From Maribellus sp. CM-23 (lineage in GTDB: Bacteria > Bacteroidota > Bacteroidia > Bacteroidales > Prolixibacteraceae): DNA of 64,000 bases. Numbering within the stretch: the stretch's first letter is position 1; the number at the start of each line of letters is the position of its first letter. Below, piece by piece: positions 44,743 through 54,307 of this stretch. A model generated the notes under the pieces. That model had not been told where the DNA came from, searched no databases, and worked only from the letters and a program-made list of their open reading frames with translations. Both the position numbers and the translations under genes were made by a program. The stretch is taken from contig NZ_JADWYJ010000006.1 of NCBI RefSeq assembly GCF_021354595.1, positions 248,001 to 312,000 on the forward strand. Direction: 5' to 3'.

Positions 44743-46110
44743 TTAATTATACCCTGGGTTCTGATCAAAGATATCCTTGTTGTTCATCTTTTCTATTTCG
44801 GTTTGAGGTACCGGAAAGATGTAACGGAATTCATCAACGTCGATTCCGTTTTTAGACATTTCACTTTTAGCAGTTCCTGTACGTACAAGGTCGAACCAAC
44901 GATGTCCTTCAAATGGGAATTCAAGTTGACGTTCCTTTAGAATTGCATTCCTAAACGTAGTCTGATCATGTAGATCAGTAGATGTCAGAGCACTTAACCC
45001 TGCCCTTTCATGAACCTCATTCAGGTATTTAAAAGCATCCCCACTAGCATTATATCCAATTTCATTTAATGCTTCTGCATACATTAACAATACATCTGCA
45101 TAACGTAAGATAATGTAATCATTTCCAACTTTTTTTGTTGTAGCAGAAGATTCGTCATAAAACTTCTTTAGTTTGAATGCAGCACCTAATTGTGTATATT
45201 CAATAAGGTTTTTACGATCATCTGATGCATCATACGCATTTTTTAATACTTCAGTAATGGGTGAAATTGAGACATCAGAAATAGTAAACCAATCACCATG
45301 TCCTTCATCAATTACTTCTTTATTAAACCGTATAGCAAAAATTATTTCACTATTCATTTTATTGGTTACACTAAATACATCAGCGACACTATTCTGCAAA
45401 GAATATGCGCCTAATAATTGATCAAGAGTACTCTTTGCTTCTGAGTATTTCTTTTGCGTAAGATAAACTTTACCTAATAGTGCTTTTGCTGAGCCAGAAG
45501 TTGCCCTTCCAACATCTTCTCCTGAATATGAAGCAGGGAGTTGACTAATTGCTTTTAATAAATCATCTTCAATAGATTCATAGACTTTACTGACTTCGGA
45601 ACGACCAATACTTAAAGCTTCTTCCGGACTAACAGGTTCTAAAATTATTGGAACTTTCCCAAAAAATCTTACCAGGTTAAAATAGGTTAATGCTCTCAGA
45701 AAACGAGCTTCCCCGTCATATTGATCTTTTGCACTAAAATCCTTACTTTCAAGGCGGCTAATAACTTCGTTGCAACGCAAAATGCCGTTATAATATATTG
45801 CCCAAGCATCAAGTAAAATTCCGTTGGCTGAAGTCTCCTGAAACTTATCCAAATTATACCTGTCTTGAGTTCCGGCAGTAGGAGCCGAAAGTTCAATATT
45901 ATCTGAACGGTATTCAACCATCTCAAAATAAATGTCAACCTCTGATTGTAGTTTGGCATATGCAGCAATCAAAGCCGTATTAAAATCATTTGCATTTTTG
46001 TAGAAGTTTCCTACGTTCGCCTCATCATGAGGAGCAAGATCTAAAAATCCTTCTTCACATGCATTAAGTGAAAAAATAGCTATTATTATTATTATAAATA
46101 TCTTTTTCAT
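44743..46110 (-). CDS. susD-like: RagB/SusD-family nutrient-binding lipoprotein
   Basis: A 455-residue SusD homologue with a lipobox (LNAC, Cys18) after a short signal peptide, and the usual TPR-helix core. The N-terminal part has EGFLDLAPHDEANVGNFYKNANDF, the middle DGEARFLRALTYFNLVRFFG and VYESIEDDLLKAI, and the end ILKERQLEFPFEGHRWFDLVRTG, then IFPVPQTEI, all standard for the family. It caps the SusC barrel and binds the substrate outside the cell. It lies 18 bases after susC and is the second gene of the cargo proper. Confidence 0.96.
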   Translation of the reverse strand: MKKIFIIIIIAIFSLNACEEGFLDLAPHDEANVGNFYKNANDFNTALIAAYAKLQSEVDIYFEMVEYRSDNIELSAPTAGTQDRYNLDKFQETSANGILLDAWAIYYNGILRCNEVISRLESKDFSAKDQYDGEARFLRALTYFNLVRFFGKVPIILEPVSPEEALSIGRSEVSKVYESIEDDLLKAISQLPASYSGEDVGRATSGSAKALLGKVYLTQKKYSEAKSTLDQLLGAYSLQNSVADVFSVTNKMNSEIIFAIRFNKEVIDEGHGDWFTISDVSISPITEVLKNAYDASDDRKNLIEYTQLGAAFKLKKFYDESSATTKKVGNDYIILRYADVLLMYAEALNEIGYNASGDAFKYLNEVHERAGLSALTSTDLHDQTTFRNAILKERQLEFPFEGHRWFDLVRTGTAKSEMSKNGIDVDEFRYIFPVPQTEIEKMNNKDIFDQNPGYN

Positions 46111-46128
46111 GATTATCCTTCTTTAAGA

Positions 46129-49100
46129 TTAGAAATTAATGTTTAATCCCATGGTTACAGTTCTCGGTAGTGGATAAGTACCATAATCAACTCCTGGGGT
46201 CAAAGAGCTGCCATCATAAAGATTTACTTCGGGATTATAACCTGAGTAATCAGTAATTGTCAGTAGATTCTGTCCTGTGACATAAATTCTTGCTCTATCA
46301 ATTTTAATCTTTGAGGTTAATGTCTTAGGCAACGTATAACCAAGAGTTACATTTTGTAATCGGATGTATGAACCATCTTCAATATGCCATGTTGAAGTTC
46401 GTCCATTATTCCCTTTACTTTTCCTGTTAGCCCGGTTTGTATTTCCATCCCCAGGGTTTTCTTCTGATATCCACCTGTTCAAGGCAATAGCTGAATTATT
46501 GAAGTTTCCTTCCATATTATAGTTATATCGCCTTAGCAGATGCAAAATTTCGTTCCCTTGTACTCCTTGAACATTGAAGTTAACGTCGATACCTTTGTAT
46601 TTTAAACTTGATGAGAAACCATATGTAAAATCGGGAGCATAATTTCCGACAATAGTTCTATCATTATTTACGTCCATAACTCCGTCTTTATCAACATCAA
46701 CAAACCGGAAATCGCCAACCTGAGTATTATCAAAATGAGGATATTTATCTAATTCTTCCTGATTCTTAAATACTCCATCCTGAACCAGCAAATAATAAGA
46801 ACCTATTCTTTCTCCAACCTGGGTTATAAAATAAGCATGTCCGGTTCCGGCAGTTGTAATAATAGGTGCATTCTCTGGCCCCAAGGCTTTTACTTCATTC
46901 TTATTGGTAGAGAAATTTAAAGATGCTGTCCAATCAACCTTCCCAATTTTATTTCTTGTTGTTAAAGTAAATTCCCAGCCAGAATTATTTACTTTTCCAA
47001 TATTCTGTCTTGCTGAACCAAAGCCAGTTGTAAATGGAACAGGAACATTTAGCAATAAATCCGAAGTGTTACTATTATACCAATCAGCTTCAATATTTAT
47101 CCGGTCTCTAAACAAACCAATATCAATTCCAATATCCAACATTGCTGTTTTTTCCCAACCTAAATCGGCATTTTCAACGTTAGACGGTTTTAGTCCATTT
47201 ACTCCCTGACCATCACCAGAGCCAAGTACATAGTTATCTTTACTAACGCGTGAGATATGTTCGTAGTTACCTATTTGGAAATTACCAGTCATACCATAAC
47301 TTGCCCTTAATTTCAAGTTACTTATTGTACGGATACCTTTCAAAAATTCCTCTTCTGTAACTCTCCATCCCACTGAGGATGAGGGAAAATACCCCCACTT
47401 GTTATTTTCGCCAAACCTTGATGAACCATCTGCCCTTATAGCAGCAGTTAAAAGATATTTTCCTTTATAGTCGTACTGAATCCTTCCCAATACAGACAAT
47501 AATGACCATTCTGAGATACCAGATGTTCCATCTGTTACTGTACCTGCACCGATGGTGTGGACTAAATCATTAGGAAAATTTGTTGCTTCTACTCTATGGT
47601 TATTGCGATAATTTTTTTGTGATGAGAATCCAGCTAAACCTCTTAGATTATGATCTCCAATTCTTTTCGCATAACTTAAAGTATGTTCCAGAACCCAATT
47701 TATATAATATGTAGTACTTGCCCAACCAATTGGATTTGAGGGCTCATCATAGTATTTCCAACCGCGTGTTGGCAATGTTGAAGGACGATAATAATCTGCA
47801 TGATAATGGTTGTAGGTAATCCCAGTTGAAAGTTTATATTTGAGACCTTCTAAAAGTTCATATTCAAGATAACCATTCCCAATCAGGTTGGCATGATTAA
47901 CTTTATTTTCTTCTAAATTAGCCTGAGCAACAGGATTTATAATTTCATTATGTTGATAGTCTGTACCAATTCTCCAAAATCCATTCCCATCAAAATTATA
48001 TGAACCATCTTCGTTATAAACTGGCCATGTAGGAGACATTCCTAGTGCAGCTGCTACTATTCCCTCCTCAGAATAAGGGCCATAAGCATCAACTACATTT
48101 TCAGATGTAAAGGATGGATTAAACTTGACGCCTACTTTTAGTTTATTAAATTTGGCATCCAAATTTAAACGAATCCCATACTTTTTATAGTCTGAATTGA
48201 TTATTATTCCTTCCTGATCGAAATAGTTTGCAGAGATAAAGTATTTGATATTTTCAGAACCTCCTGAAAAAGAGAGAGTATGTTTTGATAGCGGAGAGGT
48301 TCTAAATATTTGATCTTGCCAATCAGTATTTGTTAATCCAGGTTTACCTTCAAGATAAGATAATAATTCCGGCGGTATTTTCATCCATCCTTCTTTACGA
48401 ACTTCATTAGGATCGTTAACACTTCCGTTAGGTACAGCATCTAAATATGCATTATTATGCCCATCACGTGATAACTCTGCGTACTGATATGCATCAAGCA
48501 TATCAATTGTTTTTGAAGCTTCCTGCAATCCAAAAGAGGCATCATAACTAATTCGCATCTTACCGGTTTTTCCACTTTTGGTTGTTATAATAACAACACC
48601 ATTTGATCCGCGAGAGCCATAAATAGCTGCTGCTGAAGCATCTTTTAACACTTCAATCGATTCAATATCGTCGACATTTACGGACTCAACAGCCTGTGCT
48701 CCTCTATCTGCGGGTATACCATCAATAACGTATAGGGGATCGTTACCTGCCGTTATCGAACCAGTCCCCCTTACTTTAATTGTCAATGCTGCTCCTGGTT
48801 CTCCTGTAGTTTGCAGAACTTGTACCCCGGCCATCTTTCCTGCCAATGCCTGATCGAAACCAGATACAGATAAATCCTGTAAATCTTCCGCTTTGACAGA
48901 AGCAATAGAAGTAGTTACGTCTCTTTTATTTTGGACACCGTACCCTATTGCTACAACTTCCTCTAGACCAACCATATCCGCTTTCATTGAAGCATTGACT
49001 TGAGTTTGGTTACCAATAGCTAGTTCTTGGCTTTTCATTCCCACAAAAGAGAAAACAAGAATTTCCGCATTATTTGGAATCTCCAGGCTATAATTGCCAT

Positions 49101-49623
49101 CCATATCCGTTGTAACCCCAAGCGTTGTTCCTTTTACTACAACCGATGCTCCCGGAAGTGATTCTCCATTTTCATCGCTTACTTTACCTGTAATGACACG
49201 CTTTTGAGGCTCATCAACTTCTGAACCTACATCTTGAAGGTGTTTTTCTTCCGTATTTACCTTTGATTTATCAAAACCAACGAGAATCTGCCTATCCTCA
49301 ATTTGATAAGTATTACCTGTATTTTCGAATAACTCATCAAGGACTTCATTGATTGCCTTACCTTCTATCTCAATACTTACTACACGGTTTAAATCGATGA
49401 TTTGATCCTGATAGAAAAATATATATTCGCTTTGGTTTTCAATTGCATCGAAAATTTTCTCAATAGTTACCGATTTCAAATTAATAGTTAATCTAGCAGT
49501 CTGCGAATAAGAGTTTGCACCCACTGAAACAAAGGAGGTAATAAGAAGTAGTATAATTAACCTCATAATTAAAAATAATTTCTTTAGTTCCAGTAAGGAA
49601 CTACCATCAACATTTTTTTTCAT
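46129..49623 (-). CDS. susC-like: SusC/RagA-family TonB-linked outer-membrane transporter
   Basis: A 1164-residue SusC-type importer. After a signal peptide (residues 18-41) comes an STN secretin/TonB short N-terminal domain (residues 48-115), which links such transporters to FecR-type sensing. A carboxypeptidase-regulatory-like domain (GKVSDENGESLPGASVVVKGT) at about 145-225 and the plug with the SusC motif (ESIEVLKDASAAAIYGSRGSNGVVIITTKSG) at about 310-355 follow. The remainder is the barrel, with RIYVTGQNLLTITDYSGYNPE near the end. It imports its ligand through the outer membrane with TonB energy. Confidence 0.97.
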   Translation of the reverse strand: MKKNVDGSSLLELKKLFLIMRLIILLLITSFVSVGANSYSQTARLTINLKSVTIEKIFDAIENQSEYIFFYQDQIIDLNRVVSIEIEGKAINEVLDELFENTGNTYQIEDRQILVGFDKSKVNTEEKHLQDVGSEVDEPQKRVITGKVSDENGESLPGASVVVKGTTLGVTTDMDGNYSLEIPNNAEILVFSFVGMKSQELAIGNQTQVNASMKADMVGLEEVVAIGYGVQNKRDVTTSIASVKAEDLQDLSVSGFDQALAGKMAGVQVLQTTGEPGAALTIKVRGTGSITAGNDPLYVIDGIPADRGAQAVESVNVDDIESIEVLKDASAAAIYGSRGSNGVVIITTKSGKTGKMRISYDASFGLQEASKTIDMLDAYQYAELSRDGHNNAYLDAVPNGSVNDPNEVRKEGWMKIPPELLSYLEGKPGLTNTDWQDQIFRTSPLSKHTLSFSGGSENIKYFISANYFDQEGIIINSDYKKYGIRLNLDAKFNKLKVGVKFNPSFTSENVVDAYGPYSEEGIVAAALGMSPTWPVYNEDGSYNFDGNGFWRIGTDYQHNEIINPVAQANLEENKVNHANLIGNGYLEYELLEGLKYKLSTGITYNHYHADYYRPSTLPTRGWKYYDEPSNPIGWASTTYYINWVLEHTLSYAKRIGDHNLRGLAGFSSQKNYRNNHRVEATNFPNDLVHTIGAGTVTDGTSGISEWSLLSVLGRIQYDYKGKYLLTAAIRADGSSRFGENNKWGYFPSSSVGWRVTEEEFLKGIRTISNLKLRASYGMTGNFQIGNYEHISRVSKDNYVLGSGDGQGVNGLKPSNVENADLGWEKTAMLDIGIDIGLFRDRINIEADWYNSNTSDLLLNVPVPFTTGFGSARQNIGKVNNSGWEFTLTTRNKIGKVDWTASLNFSTNKNEVKALGPENAPIITTAGTGHAYFITQVGERIGSYYLLVQDGVFKNQEELDKYPHFDNTQVGDFRFVDVDKDGVMDVNNDRTIVGNYAPDFTYGFSSSLKYKGIDVNFNVQGVQGNEILHLLRRYNYNMEGNFNNSAIALNRWISEENPGDGNTNRANRKSKGNNGRTSTWHIEDGSYIRLQNVTLGYTLPKTLTSKIKIDRARIYVTGQNLLTITDYSGYNPEVNLYDGSSLTPGVDYGTYPLPRTVTMGLNINF

Positions 49624-49678
49624 AAATTTGAATGTTAAAAGTTAATATTGGACCTAATGGTCTAGTTAAATTTTTCAT

Positions 49679-49713
49679 AACCGGGTAATGTCTGCAACAC
49701 ATTTCCCGGTTTT
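49679..49713 (-). promoter_or_regulatory. stem-loop between fecR and susC
   Basis: Arms AACCGGGTAATGT and ACATTTCCCGGTT (one mismatch) around CTGCAAC, placed between the FecR stop (49743) and the SusC start (49623). It may separate the regulatory genes from the high-level SusCD transcript. Confidence 0.7.
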
Positions 49714-49742
49714 TAATTCCTATTTTGTTTATTACATAAGCA

Positions 49743-50903
49743 TTAGTTTTTGATTCGTATTATATCATGTTCAGTTTCAACCGTTAATGATGAAGTATAG
49801 GCGATTGAGTTTAGTACATTTTGGACATCCTCCTTTAAATCAAGTTTACCGGAAAATGTGATATTGCTCAGATCACCATCAAGAATAATATCACTATTGT
49901 AATATCTTCCTATCTTCTTAATTACTTCATTAACAGGATCATTTTCACAAATAATGTAGCCATGTATCCATGAAGTATATTGTTCTGTATCGATTTTACT
50001 TGTACTAATTGATTCTGATTCTTTGTCAAACAGTGCACTTTCTCCGGGAGATATATCAATACTTTTACTAAAACGTACTTTTTTGCTTACACTCACAGCT
50101 CCTTCTACCAAAACAGTTTGTGTGAAATTATCATCAGAATAGGCAGAAACATTAAATTCGGTTCCGGTTACCATGATATCTACATCTGGAGTATAAACAA
50201 TAAATGGATGTTCCTTATCCTTTACTACATCAAAAAATGCCTCGCCTGTCAAATAAACTTCCCTTTTCTTTCCATCAAAAGAAACCGGAAAAGAAAGTTG
50301 ACTTCCTGCATTCACATAAACTGTAGTACCGTCTGGCAATTGCAAACTGGTTTGTTGGCCATAAGGCATAACAACTTTTATAAATTTTTCTTGAGATTGT
50401 TGAAGATTAGCGCTGTTTAATGTATCCTTATTGACAATAATTTCTCCGGCAGATGCTATTTTAATTTCCGATTCTTTTTGCGGAATAGAACTGACGGATC
50501 CATCGGGTAAGATAATCCTAGCTTCATTATACTGTTCTGTTTTATTTTCTGCAAAATTGAATTTCGGGGCTTTTTGAATTTTTGGAATAAGAAGTGAGAT
50601 ACCTACAAGCATGATAAATACAGCTGCCCACCACCAAACAGCTTGGAGACTGATTTTTCTGACTTTTGCTTGTTTTGCTTTATTCCAAACCAGATCAAGT
50701 CTTTCTTGTGGGATTGGTTTTTCGACTGCCTTTAACGATTGAATAAATGCTACAGCTTCATTGATTGCTCCCTCTTTCTCTGGGAATTGCTGGATCACAT
50801 TTTTCCAGAAGTGATCAGATTCTACAGTGGAATTTAACACCCACTGAATAAAATCTGAATCTGTTACAAATTGATCGAAGTTATAGTTCTTATATTTTTT
50901 CAT
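49743..50903 (-). CDS. FecR-family anti-sigma factor
   Basis: A 386-residue FecR-type transmembrane anti-sigma protein. The N-terminal cytoplasmic part (about 1-85) opens with NFDQFVTDSDFIQWVLN. A single membrane segment is at about 87-106 (LQAVWWWAAVFIMLVGISLLI). The periplasmic FecR domain has VVMPYGQQTSLQLPDGTTVYVNAGSQLSFPV with the family's LPDGT phrase, then VDIMVTGTEFNVSAY and a C-terminal DUF4974-like piece (YYNSDIILDGDLSNITFSGKL). It senses the SusC-STN signal and controls the ECF sigma encoded just before it. Confidence 0.94.
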   Translation of the reverse strand: MKKYKNYNFDQFVTDSDFIQWVLNSTVESDHFWKNVIQQFPEKEGAINEAVAFIQSLKAVEKPIPQERLDLVWNKAKQAKVRKISLQAVWWWAAVFIMLVGISLLIPKIQKAPKFNFAENKTEQYNEARIILPDGSVSSIPQKESEIKIASAGEIIVNKDTLNSANLQQSQEKFIKVVMPYGQQTSLQLPDGTTVYVNAGSQLSFPVSFDGKKREVYLTGEAFFDVVKDKEHPFIVYTPDVDIMVTGTEFNVSAYSDDNFTQTVLVEGAVSVSKKVRFSKSIDISPGESALFDKESESISTSKIDTEQYTSWIHGYIICENDPVNEVIKKIGRYYNSDIILDGDLSNITFSGKLDLKEDVQNVLNSIAYTSSLTVETEHDIIRIKN

Positions 50904-50991
50904 ATAATCTCGTTCTACACCTTATAAAGACATAGAGCTCGATTACATCATCACTTTTTGTAAGCTTTTCTCTGATTTTTTCCTAAACTAC

Positions 50992-51591
50992 TCAAGAACA
51001 ATATCTTTTTTTAAAGAAAAGATATAATAATATTCCTGAATTTTTTATTTCCTCACGTAAAGATTTTATAGCTTTATAAATAACATTTCTACAGGATTCA
51101 ATACTCATCTTCATAATTCCTGCAATCTCATCATATTCTAACCCTTTCGTGTAACGTAGATAGATTGCCTCCTTTTGACGAGCGGTTAGTTTACTAATTC
51201 CTTGTAACAACAATTGCTGGTTAATTTGTGCTTCTTCTGATTCTATGATTTTATGCTCGGCAGAAAACAGTATCTCAAATTGATATTCATCAACTTCCCT
51301 TGTTTGAATTTTTTTTTCCCTTTCCATTAAACGAATAAGGTTATTGCGAAATGCCCTCATTAGATAAATTTGAGGATCGGCAGATTTACTAAAGTTTTTA
51401 GAATTTGTAAGTATGCGTGAAAACAGATCTTGAATACAATCTTCAATAAGTTGTGTATTTTGAGTAAATTTAAGCCCATACTGATAAAGCGAGTGGGAAT
51501 AATCAAGGTACACTTTCTCGATCACTGTTATATTACCCTGCCTTACCTTATTCCAAAGTTTATATTGATCGTCATAATTATTACTGATCAT
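50992..51591 (-). CDS. ECF RNA polymerase sigma factor (FecI-type)
   Basis: A sigma-70 factor of the extracytoplasmic class with about 199 residues; the start MISNNYDD at 51591 is more likely than the ORF start at 51630. Region 2 is visible in YGLKFTQNTQLIEDCIQDLFSRIL and region 4 in ISKLTARQKEAIYLRYTKGLEYDEIAGIM and SIESCRNVIYKAIKSLR. It belongs to the Bacteroidetes expansion of FecI-type sigmas that drive SusCD loci. The FecR gene follows after 88 bases. Confidence 0.94.
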   Translation of the reverse strand: MISNNYDDQYKLWNKVRQGNITVIEKVYLDYSHSLYQYGLKFTQNTQLIEDCIQDLFSRILTNSKNFSKSADPQIYLMRAFRNNLIRLMEREKKIQTREVDEYQFEILFSAEHKIIESEEAQINQQLLLQGISKLTARQKEAIYLRYTKGLEYDEIAGIMKMSIESCRNVIYKAIKSLREEIKNSGILLYLFFKKRYCS

Positions 51592-52512
51592 CATAAGTCT
51601 TTTGTCTGATCTATATGCGAAAGTAAACATTTTAATAAATCTGGTTCTAATTTATAAAGCCAAAATATGAATAGCGCAATCCAATGTCTTATCGCAAAAT
51701 AATCAATAAATTATTAAAATCTATTTACATACAAACTAATAAGTCAAGCTGCCTTAATGCCTTATTAAATTTGCGGTTAGCTATTACAAATATGACAATT
51801 CTGATTCTCAAAACTTAAAGGAAAGACCAAGAATTTGAATTAATAGAAAAACATTTCATAAATGACAAAGTAGGATTATCGTATATTAATGCTAACAAGT
51901 TTATAGCATTAAATAAACGGTGGAAGAAGTAGTAAAAGTCAATAAAACAAAATGCAGTATAGCTATAGAATAGGATTGTTATCCAGTTTTCATTTCTTTG
52001 ATAATTGTAAAAATAAAGAATATCATTTCAATATTTATAGCTATACCCTTTCATGCAGTGTAAGGGAAGATTGTATACTGACTTCTTCGAAACTTATTAA
52101 ACGATTTTTAATAGTTTATTAGTCAAATTCTGTATGTTGAGACAAAACTAATTTGATCAAGATAAAATAAGGGCTTTATGGAGAATAATGTTTGAATATT
52201 ACATAAGATGCTGATTTTGGAATAAAAAAAAGCATGAAGTCGTCTTTTTCGGGACACACCTATTATGTTAATTTAAGCTTTCTTACATTTTTTGTATCAA
52301 AACTCATTTCTTATTTTAAGATTATAACTCAAAGCGCGGCAGTAAATTTATAAGAGATTATTTCAAGAACACGTTGTTTTTTCCTATCAATTTTATCTAT
52401 TTTTATATCATAAAAGAAAAGTTCCTTAAATGTAAACTAAACGGTGAACCAGAAAAACAAGACTTCAGTAATCAGCTAATAAAGAAACACTAAGAAGATC
52501 GAATTGCAATCA
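51592..52512. other. right end of the island, no gene seen
   Basis: About 920 very AT-rich bases. I found no reading frame with a family resemblance and no integrase. It holds the right-hand copy of AAACGGTGAACCA at 52439-52451 and probably the promoter of the ECF sigma gene. Confidence 0.5.
52439..52451. repeat. putative arm-type site, right end
   Basis: AAACGGTGAACCA, an exact copy of the left-end 13-mer (35725-35737), 61 bases from the right att core. Confidence 0.5.
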
Positions 52513-52525
52513 TGTCATCCCGACT
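52513..52525 (+). repeat. att core, right
   Basis: TGTCATCCCGACT, an exact copy of the tRNA-Pro end at 35604-35616. It is the displaced original tRNA 3' end if the island brought its own. Confidence 0.85.
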
Positions 52526-52540
52526 AAATTTAAAAAATAA

Positions 52541-52577
52541 GAGCCTGTATATCTAATGATTTACAGGCTTTTTGTTT
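52541..52577 (+). terminator. terminator-like hairpin after the right att core
   Basis: Arms AGCCTGTA and TACAGGCT around 12 bases, then TTTTTG. It resembles the tRNA-Pro terminator at 35642-35676, so it is probably the original one. Being roughly symmetric, it may also stop the arabinose operon transcript on the minus strand. Confidence 0.7.
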
Positions 52578-52609
52578 TCAAAAGGTTGAATATCTCAGCT
52601 TCCTTTACA

Positions 52610-54277
52610 TCAAGTCAACTCATTCTCAATAAACGCCCCAAATTTTTTATACTTCTCATACAATGCTTTGTATTCCCCAACATTCTCCGGAATCGGATGA
52701 TATTCCATTTCAAATCCGCCTCCCATTTTGTCCTGAGCCTCTTTAAGGCTGGGATAAACACCGGCAGCCACCGATGCAGCCATTGCTGTTCCAAGGGCAC
52801 AAGCTTGTTCCGAGCGGGCCACTTTAATGGGCATATCTAAAACATCGGCCACAATTTGCATAACCAAAGGAGACTTTTTAGCGACTCCTCCCAATGCGAT
52901 CACACCATCGATGCGAATACCTTCCGAAATAAAACGGTCGTTAATTGCTTTTGAGCCAAATGCAGTTGCTTCAACCAGAGCTCTGAAAATCCGTGGGGCA
53001 TCGGAGCCTAAATTTAACCCGGCAATAGCACCTTTCAAAGCCTGGTTGGCATCCGGCGTGCGACGACCGTTCATCCAATCCAAAGCAACAATTCCACTTT
53101 CAGCAATCGGTATTTTAAAAGCTTCTTCGCTTAGTTTTGCGATTATTTTATCTGAAGTTTCAACTATAAGCTTTTGTTTTGTTGCTTCATCCAGTAACTC
53201 AGAATCAGCAAGGATATTTTTCATTGGCCACTCCAGCAAACGACGGAACCAGGCATAGATATCTCCAAAAGCTGATTGACCTGCCTCCAGGCCCATCATT
53301 CCCGGAACAATGGAACCATCCACTTGTCCGCAAATTCCTTTTACCAGTTTGTCGCCAACTTCTTCCATTGGAGCAATCAGCATGTCGCAGGTTGAAGTTC
53401 CCATCACTTTTGAAACATAGTAAGGTTCTATTTGTGCGCCAACAGCCCCCAGATGCGCATCAAAGGCTCCTACCCCAATTACCACGTTGGATGACAAGCC
53501 CAGTTTTTGCGCCCATTTTTCAGATAATGTTCCGGCGGCAACATCGCAAGTGTAAGTTTCCTTAAACAAGCGCTCTTTTAACCCGGTAAGCTTTGGATCT
53601 AGCCCTACCAAAAATTCTTCTGATGGCAAACCTCCAAAAGCTTCATGCCACATGGCTTTATGACCCGCTGCACAGCGGCTTCTTTTTAAAGTACCGGGAT
53701 TTGTATTTCCCGTGAGTATGGCGGTAATCCAGTCGCAATGCTCTACCCAGGAATAGGCTGTCTTATAAACTTCTTCGTCTTCCCGAATAACATGTAACAA
53801 TTTTGCCCAAAACCATTCGGAAGAATAAATACCGCCTTCATATTTTGTAAAGTCTATGTTCCATTTTTTGGAGAGTACATTTATTTCATCCGCCTCTTTT
53901 ACTGCCGTATGATCTTTCCAGAGTACAAACATGGCATTGGGATTCTCTTCAAACCCCGGAGTTAATGAAAGCGGAGTTCCTGTTTCGTTCACTGCAACCG
54001 GTGTTGAGCCGGTAGTATCAACCGAAATACCGACTACATTTCGGGCAACATGTTCTGGTACCTGTTTTAACGCTTCAACAATCGTGTACTCCAATCCTTC
54101 CAGGTAATCCAGGGGATGCTGGCGAAACTGATTTTTGGGTGCATCACAATATTTGCCTTCTTTCCAACGCGGGTATTCGAAAACAACGCTGGCAATTTCT
54201 TCACCGTTTTCAGTATTTACGATTAATGAACGCACGGAGTCCGAACCGTAATCCAGTCCAATTGTATATTTTGACAT
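52610..54277 (-). CDS. araB: ribulokinase
   Basis: A 555-residue FGGY-family kinase that phosphorylates L-ribulose at C5. It opens TIGLDYGSDSVRSLIVN, the ATPase-fold phosphate-1 loop, and carries VVGISVDTTGSTPVAVNETG, PFEENPNAMFVLWKDHTA, and in the second half MGTSTCDMLIAP and GVIALGGVAKKSPLVMQIVADVL, characteristic of AraB. The length fits. It is the last gene of the arabinose operon, 30 bases after araD. Confidence 0.97.
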   Translation of the reverse strand: MSKYTIGLDYGSDSVRSLIVNTENGEEIASVVFEYPRWKEGKYCDAPKNQFRQHPLDYLEGLEYTIVEALKQVPEHVARNVVGISVDTTGSTPVAVNETGTPLSLTPGFEENPNAMFVLWKDHTAVKEADEINVLSKKWNIDFTKYEGGIYSSEWFWAKLLHVIREDEEVYKTAYSWVEHCDWITAILTGNTNPGTLKRSRCAAGHKAMWHEAFGGLPSEEFLVGLDPKLTGLKERLFKETYTCDVAAGTLSEKWAQKLGLSSNVVIGVGAFDAHLGAVGAQIEPYYVSKVMGTSTCDMLIAPMEEVGDKLVKGICGQVDGSIVPGMMGLEAGQSAFGDIYAWFRRLLEWPMKNILADSELLDEATKQKLIVETSDKIIAKLSEEAFKIPIAESGIVALDWMNGRRTPDANQALKGAIAGLNLGSDAPRIFRALVEATAFGSKAINDRFISEGIRIDGVIALGGVAKKSPLVMQIVADVLDMPIKVARSEQACALGTAMAASVAAGVYPSLKEAQDKMGGGFEMEYHPIPENVGEYKALYEKYKKFGAFIENELT

Positions 54278-54307
54278 TCTGATTGATTTTTGATGAATTA
54301 GTATTGA

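Noticed and set aside
52541..52577. Terminator of the arabinose operon only
   Set aside because: It resembles the tRNA-Pro terminator and lies beside the att core, so its first role is probably the tRNA; an added minus-strand role remains possible.
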